DNA of 64,000 nucleotides from assembly GCA_965250275.1 (NCBI GenBank), contig OZ252297.1:2976001-3040000 (forward strand), given 5' to 3'. This document shows, in pieces, positions 62,951 to 64,000 of the stretch. Both the position numbers and the translations under genes were made by a program. This DNA comes from G965250275 sp965250275. GTDB lineage: Bacteria > Pseudomonadota > Alphaproteobacteria > Rhodobacterales > Rhodobacteraceae. A model generated the notes under the pieces. The model was not told the origin of the DNA, searched no databases, and saw only the letters and a list, made by a program, of their open reading frames with translations. How positions within the stretch are numbered: the stretch's first letter is position 1; every line of letters starts with the position of its first letter.

Positions 62951-63673
62951 ATGCGTCTGTTGCTCGCCTTGCTGGTGTCTCTGCCCCTCGTTGCTGCGAA
63001 AGCCGCCGCCGTTGAATGCCGGATTGCGCTCGTGCTGGCGTTGGATGTTTCAGGCTCGGTCAACGAGACCGAATACCGACAACAACTGGACGGTCTGGCG
63101 TCAGCCCTTGGCAGTGACGAGGTCCGGTCGGCCATCCTGACAGGGGGTGGCACGGTCAATCTCGCGGCCTTTGAGTGGAGTTCCCAAAATCATCAGTTCG
63201 TTGTGCAGCCCTGGATCACACTGGACAGCCACGCCCGCATCGACGCCGCGGTCTCCCGCATTCAAGCCTACAAGAAACAGCGCGCCGGGCTGAAAACGGC
63301 GCTCAGCACGGCGTTGCTCTTTGCCGCTGACCTGCTGCGTCAGCAATCCGACTGCTGGCAGCGCACCATCGATGTCTCGGGCGACGGGAAGAACAACATT
63401 GGGCCCAGCGTTCCGCAGGTGTATCGACTGAGCGCGTTTGACAGGACCACCGTAAACGCATTGGTCGTTGGGGATCCCGCCTCTGTCCGCGAGATCGCGC
63501 AGGAGACGGGGCTGACCAAGGACGGGCTGAAACGCTATTTCGAACGGAACGTCATCCGTGGGCCGGGCGCGTTTGCGATGGTTGCCAACGGGTACGAAGA
63601 CTACGCCCGTGCCATGCGCCGGAAGCTTCTGCGTGAGCTGAGCGCCCCGGTGCTGGGCCTAAGCGTGCCCTGA
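62951..63673 (+). CDS. DUF1194 domain-containing protein (VWA-like, exported)
   Basis: A protein of 240 residues with a signal peptide (1-20, MRLLLALLVSLPLVAAKAAA) and a von Willebrand A-like domain. The MIDAS motif D32-x-S34-x-S36 is in LDVSGSVN. Two cysteines (CRIA and DCWQ) could form a disulfide. The family is common in Alphaproteobacteria and without known function. It is separated by 86 bases from mgdD and is probably not part of that operon. Confidence 0.85.
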   Translation: MRLLLALLVSLPLVAAKAAAVECRIALVLALDVSGSVNETEYRQQLDGLASALGSDEVRSAILTGGGTVNLAAFEWSSQNHQFVVQPWITLDSHARIDAAVSRIQAYKKQRAGLKTALSTALLFAADLLRQQSDCWQRTIDVSGDGKNNIGPSVPQVYRLSAFDRTTVNALVVGDPASVREIAQETGLTKDGLKRYFERNVIRGPGAFAMVANGYEDYARAMRRKLLRELSAPVLGLSVP

Positions 63674-63733
63674 GAGAACTGCCCTGCCCCGCGCGTGCTT
63701 GTTGCTAGACCGGAGCGCGGGTTACCGCCACGA

Positions 63734-64000
63734 CTAGCCGTCTGCCACCCCGGCCTCTGCAAAGGTTGCCATGCCATTGTGGCAGGCCAGCGCCGCACGC
63801 AGCACACCCAGCGCCAACGCCGCTCCCGATCCTTCACCCAGCGCCATATCCAGCGAGAGAATTGGATCGATCCGCATCGCATCCAGAAGTTTGCGGTGCC
63901 CGGGTTCACGGCTGGCATGACCAACCAGGCAATGATCCAGGAATCGAGGATCGGCATCAAACAAAGGCGCCACTGCAGCGGTGCAGATGAACCCGTCCAG
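63734..64000 (-). CDS. cobT: Nicotinate-nucleotide-dimethylbenzimidazole phosphoribosyltransferase, partial (C-terminal 88 residues)
   Basis: The frame enters at the window edge and stops at 63734. The residues DGFICTAAVAPLF, HCLVGHASREPGH and SLDMALGEGSGAALAL are the conserved end of CobT, including the catalytic Glu in LGEGSGA. It makes alpha-ribazole phosphate for cobalamin. The 5' part lies outside the window. Confidence 0.93.
   Translation of the reverse strand: MDGFICTAAVAPLFDADPRFLDHCLVGHASREPGHRKLLDAMRIDPILSLDMALGEGSGAALALGVLRAALACHNGMATFAEAGVADG

Noticed and set aside
1..64000. CRISPR arrays, tRNA and rRNA genes, complete insertion sequences
   Set aside because: No regularly spaced repeats, no tRNA cloverleaf and no transposase motifs were seen; the only mobile-element sign is the dusA-linked repeat pair.

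Overview
The gene set, the high GC content and the operon styles point to a marine alphaproteobacterium of the Rhodobacteraceae, Roseobacter group. The main evidence is the association of trimethylamine monooxygenase (tmm), TMAO demethylase (tdm), the TMAO transporter tmoXVW, gmaS and the N-methylglutamate genes on one stretch, together with soxBDAG-type oxidases, DUF1289 and DUF1194 proteins and GlxA-like regulators. All calls come from reading translations; no database search was run.

Layout. 1-6131: mixed housekeeping genes (a cut LysM-type membrane protein, a LOG-family protein, RarD exporter, a GlxA-like regulator divergent from a methyltransferase, Fe-type superoxide dismutase, a small secreted protein). 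6389-12242: a sarcosine oxidase locus (soxB, a small membrane protein, soxD, soxA, soxG). 12414-14364: ccmI-ruvX-DUF1289, overlapping genes. 14386-17047: a tandem SpoIIAA-like protein, a PhyH-type dioxygenase and dusA. 16995-17684: a 668-bp insert in the 5' end of dusA bounded by a 22-bp direct repeat, which looks like the remnant of a dusA-targeting integrative element. 18104-31590: a nitrate respiration locus read right to left (uspA, narK1, narK2, narG, narH, narJ, narI, a PpiC-type isomerase, moeA, DUF2478), with a divergent cysteine-free Crp/Fnr regulator (NarR-like) and two FNR-type boxes between them. 32675-35585: small genes (DUF6455, NTF2-like, GNAT-like, and a membrane protein with a cyclic-nucleotide-binding fold). 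35995-62864: a methylated-amine region. 62951-64000: a DUF1194 protein and the end of cobT.

How the genes fit together. TmoXVW imports TMAO; Tmm oxidises trimethylamine to TMAO; Tdm splits TMAO to dimethylamine and formaldehyde; GmaS joins methylamine to glutamate; MgsABC makes N-methylglutamate; MgdABCD oxidises it back to glutamate and releases the one-carbon unit. An Amt-type channel and a co-transcribed 54-residue membrane protein could handle ammonium or methylammonium. The dimethylamine-to-methylamine step has no recognisable enzyme in the window. Sarcosine oxidase at the left end serves the related glycine betaine route.

The least explained items are the dusA insert, the three genes between mgsC and tmm (two unknown proteins and a nitrilase-family enzyme), the two small membrane proteins tied to sox and amt, the strong intercistronic stem-loops of the amine cluster, and the FNR box lying on the apparent promoter of the NarR-like gene.
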